In this document: positions 63,593 through 64,000 of the stretch, in pieces
How positions within the stretch are numbered: position 1 is the first letter of the stretch
Layout: the number at the start of each line of letters is the position of its first letter
Origin: Paenibacillus lentus
GTDB taxonomy: Bacteria > Bacillota > Bacilli > Paenibacillales > Paenibacillaceae
Length of the DNA: 64,000 nt
NCBI RefSeq assembly: GCF_003931855.1
Contig: NZ_CP034248.1
Location: forward strand, 3,596,001 to 3,660,000
Direction of reading: 5' to 3'
Program-made: the position numbers and the translations under genes
The notes under the pieces: model-generated
The model's input: the letters and a program-made list of their open reading frames with translations, nothing else
The model's database searches: none
Told to the model about the DNA's origin: nothing

Positions 63593-64000
63593 TTATTTGA
63601 TGATCTGAACTTCAGGCTCTGGAATGAACCCATATTCCTTGAAGATCGCTTCAGAAATGACCATTTGCAGATGAATAATATCTTCCGAAGTGGCATCATT
63701 TACATTGATCAGCATATTTCCATGGTGAGGAGAAATCATTGCGCCCCCGGACCCTGTCCCTTTCATTTGCAGATGATCGACTAACGCGCCAATGGACTTC
63801 CCAATATCATAATTATTTTTAAAATAGGATCCGCAGGAATGATGGACAAAATGCTTGTTTTTAGCTCGATACTCTTCGATTTCTTGGATGAATGTCGGGG
63901 TATTGGGCTGCGTAAGTCTCTTCATTTCACCCGAGAAAAATGTATAAAACTGCATTAAATTCGATTTATTGTCCTTCATAAGCATATATCTTTCCAGAAT
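63593..64000 (-). CDS. murB: UDP-N-acetylmuramate dehydrogenase, C-terminal part (5' end off the window)
   Basis: The frame is open at the right edge and ends at 63593, giving 135 visible codons. MurB C-terminal domain: HSCGSYFKNNYDIGKSIGAL with the catalytic serine (SCGSYFKN), LQMKGTGSGGAMISPHHGNM and FIPEPEVQIIK with the catalytic glutamate (E in EPEV). The reaction is NADPH reduction of UDP-GlcNAc-enolpyruvate in peptidoglycan synthesis. The visible part looks intact. Confidence 0.88.
   Translation of the reverse strand: MLERYMLMKDNKSNLMQFYTFFSGEMKRLTQPNTPTFIQEIEEYRAKNKHFVHHSCGSYFKNNYDIGKSIGALVDHLQMKGTGSGGAMISPHHGNMLINVNDATSEDIIHLQMVISEAIFKEYGFIPEPEVQIIK

Overview
The window reads as chromosome of a Paenibacillus-like member of the Bacillales. 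The signs are strong AGGAGG-type ribosome binding sites with some GTG/TTG starts, an arabinose operon with AraR boxes, cre-like sites, a CueP lipoprotein, a YolD-like protein, an SLH-free laminarinase with CBM56, and intergenic repeat arrays of a kind I associate with Paenibacillus. No rRNA, tRNA or CRISPR array was seen. The species assignment is inference.

Layout. (1) About 1-12.8 kb is an AT-rich accessory island. It has a Tn554-type recombinase set (tnpA/tnpB/tnpC-like, 8.9-12.7 kb) at its right end and unusual cargo to the left: a very large HigA-like HTH + PD-(D/E)XK-like protein running off the left edge, a HEPN-type protein, a YolD-like protein, a UPF0489 (peptide-arginase-like) protein with a small partner, and an XRE repressor divergent from a DGQHR-domain protein across a 15-bp perfect inverted repeat. 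(2) 12.8-15 kb is a decayed zone: a nucleotidyltransferase between 22-bp direct repeats, a small membrane protein and a broken Ser/Thr-kinase-like gene. (3) 15-26 kb holds an HtrA-like protease, a DinG-type helicase, a GH3-family ligase coupled to an MFS exporter, an Fnr-like regulator with a metal P-type ATPase operon, and an EcsC protein. (4) 26.4-43.7 kb holds CueP, a GH43 gene split cleanly by an IS110-family element, an AraC regulator, DUF2200, a frameshifted VOC gene, a stalk-domain exported protein, the araA-araD-araK operon with AraR, several broken genes and an amidase. (5) 43.7-45.7 kb is a repeat locus: a 31-bp tandem array, then a ~193-bp direct repeat on each side of a VSR-like nuclease/winged-helix gene. 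(6) 45.7-64 kb holds a GH16 laminarinase with CBM56, MFS transporters, GNATs, an SRAP protein with altered active-site residues, a HAD phosphatase, ROK regulators, a DDE insertion sequence inside a ROK remnant, UppP, ArsR + ALDH, a GH5 glucanase with a divergent AraC regulator, and the 3' part of murB at the right edge.

Functionally the core part is a plant-polysaccharide and sugar scavenging region: GH43, GH16 and GH5 hydrolases, arabinose catabolism and sugar-type MFS transporters under AraC, AraR, ROK and probable CcpA control. The left island and the repeat-nuclease locus are the parts most likely to hold something not yet described.
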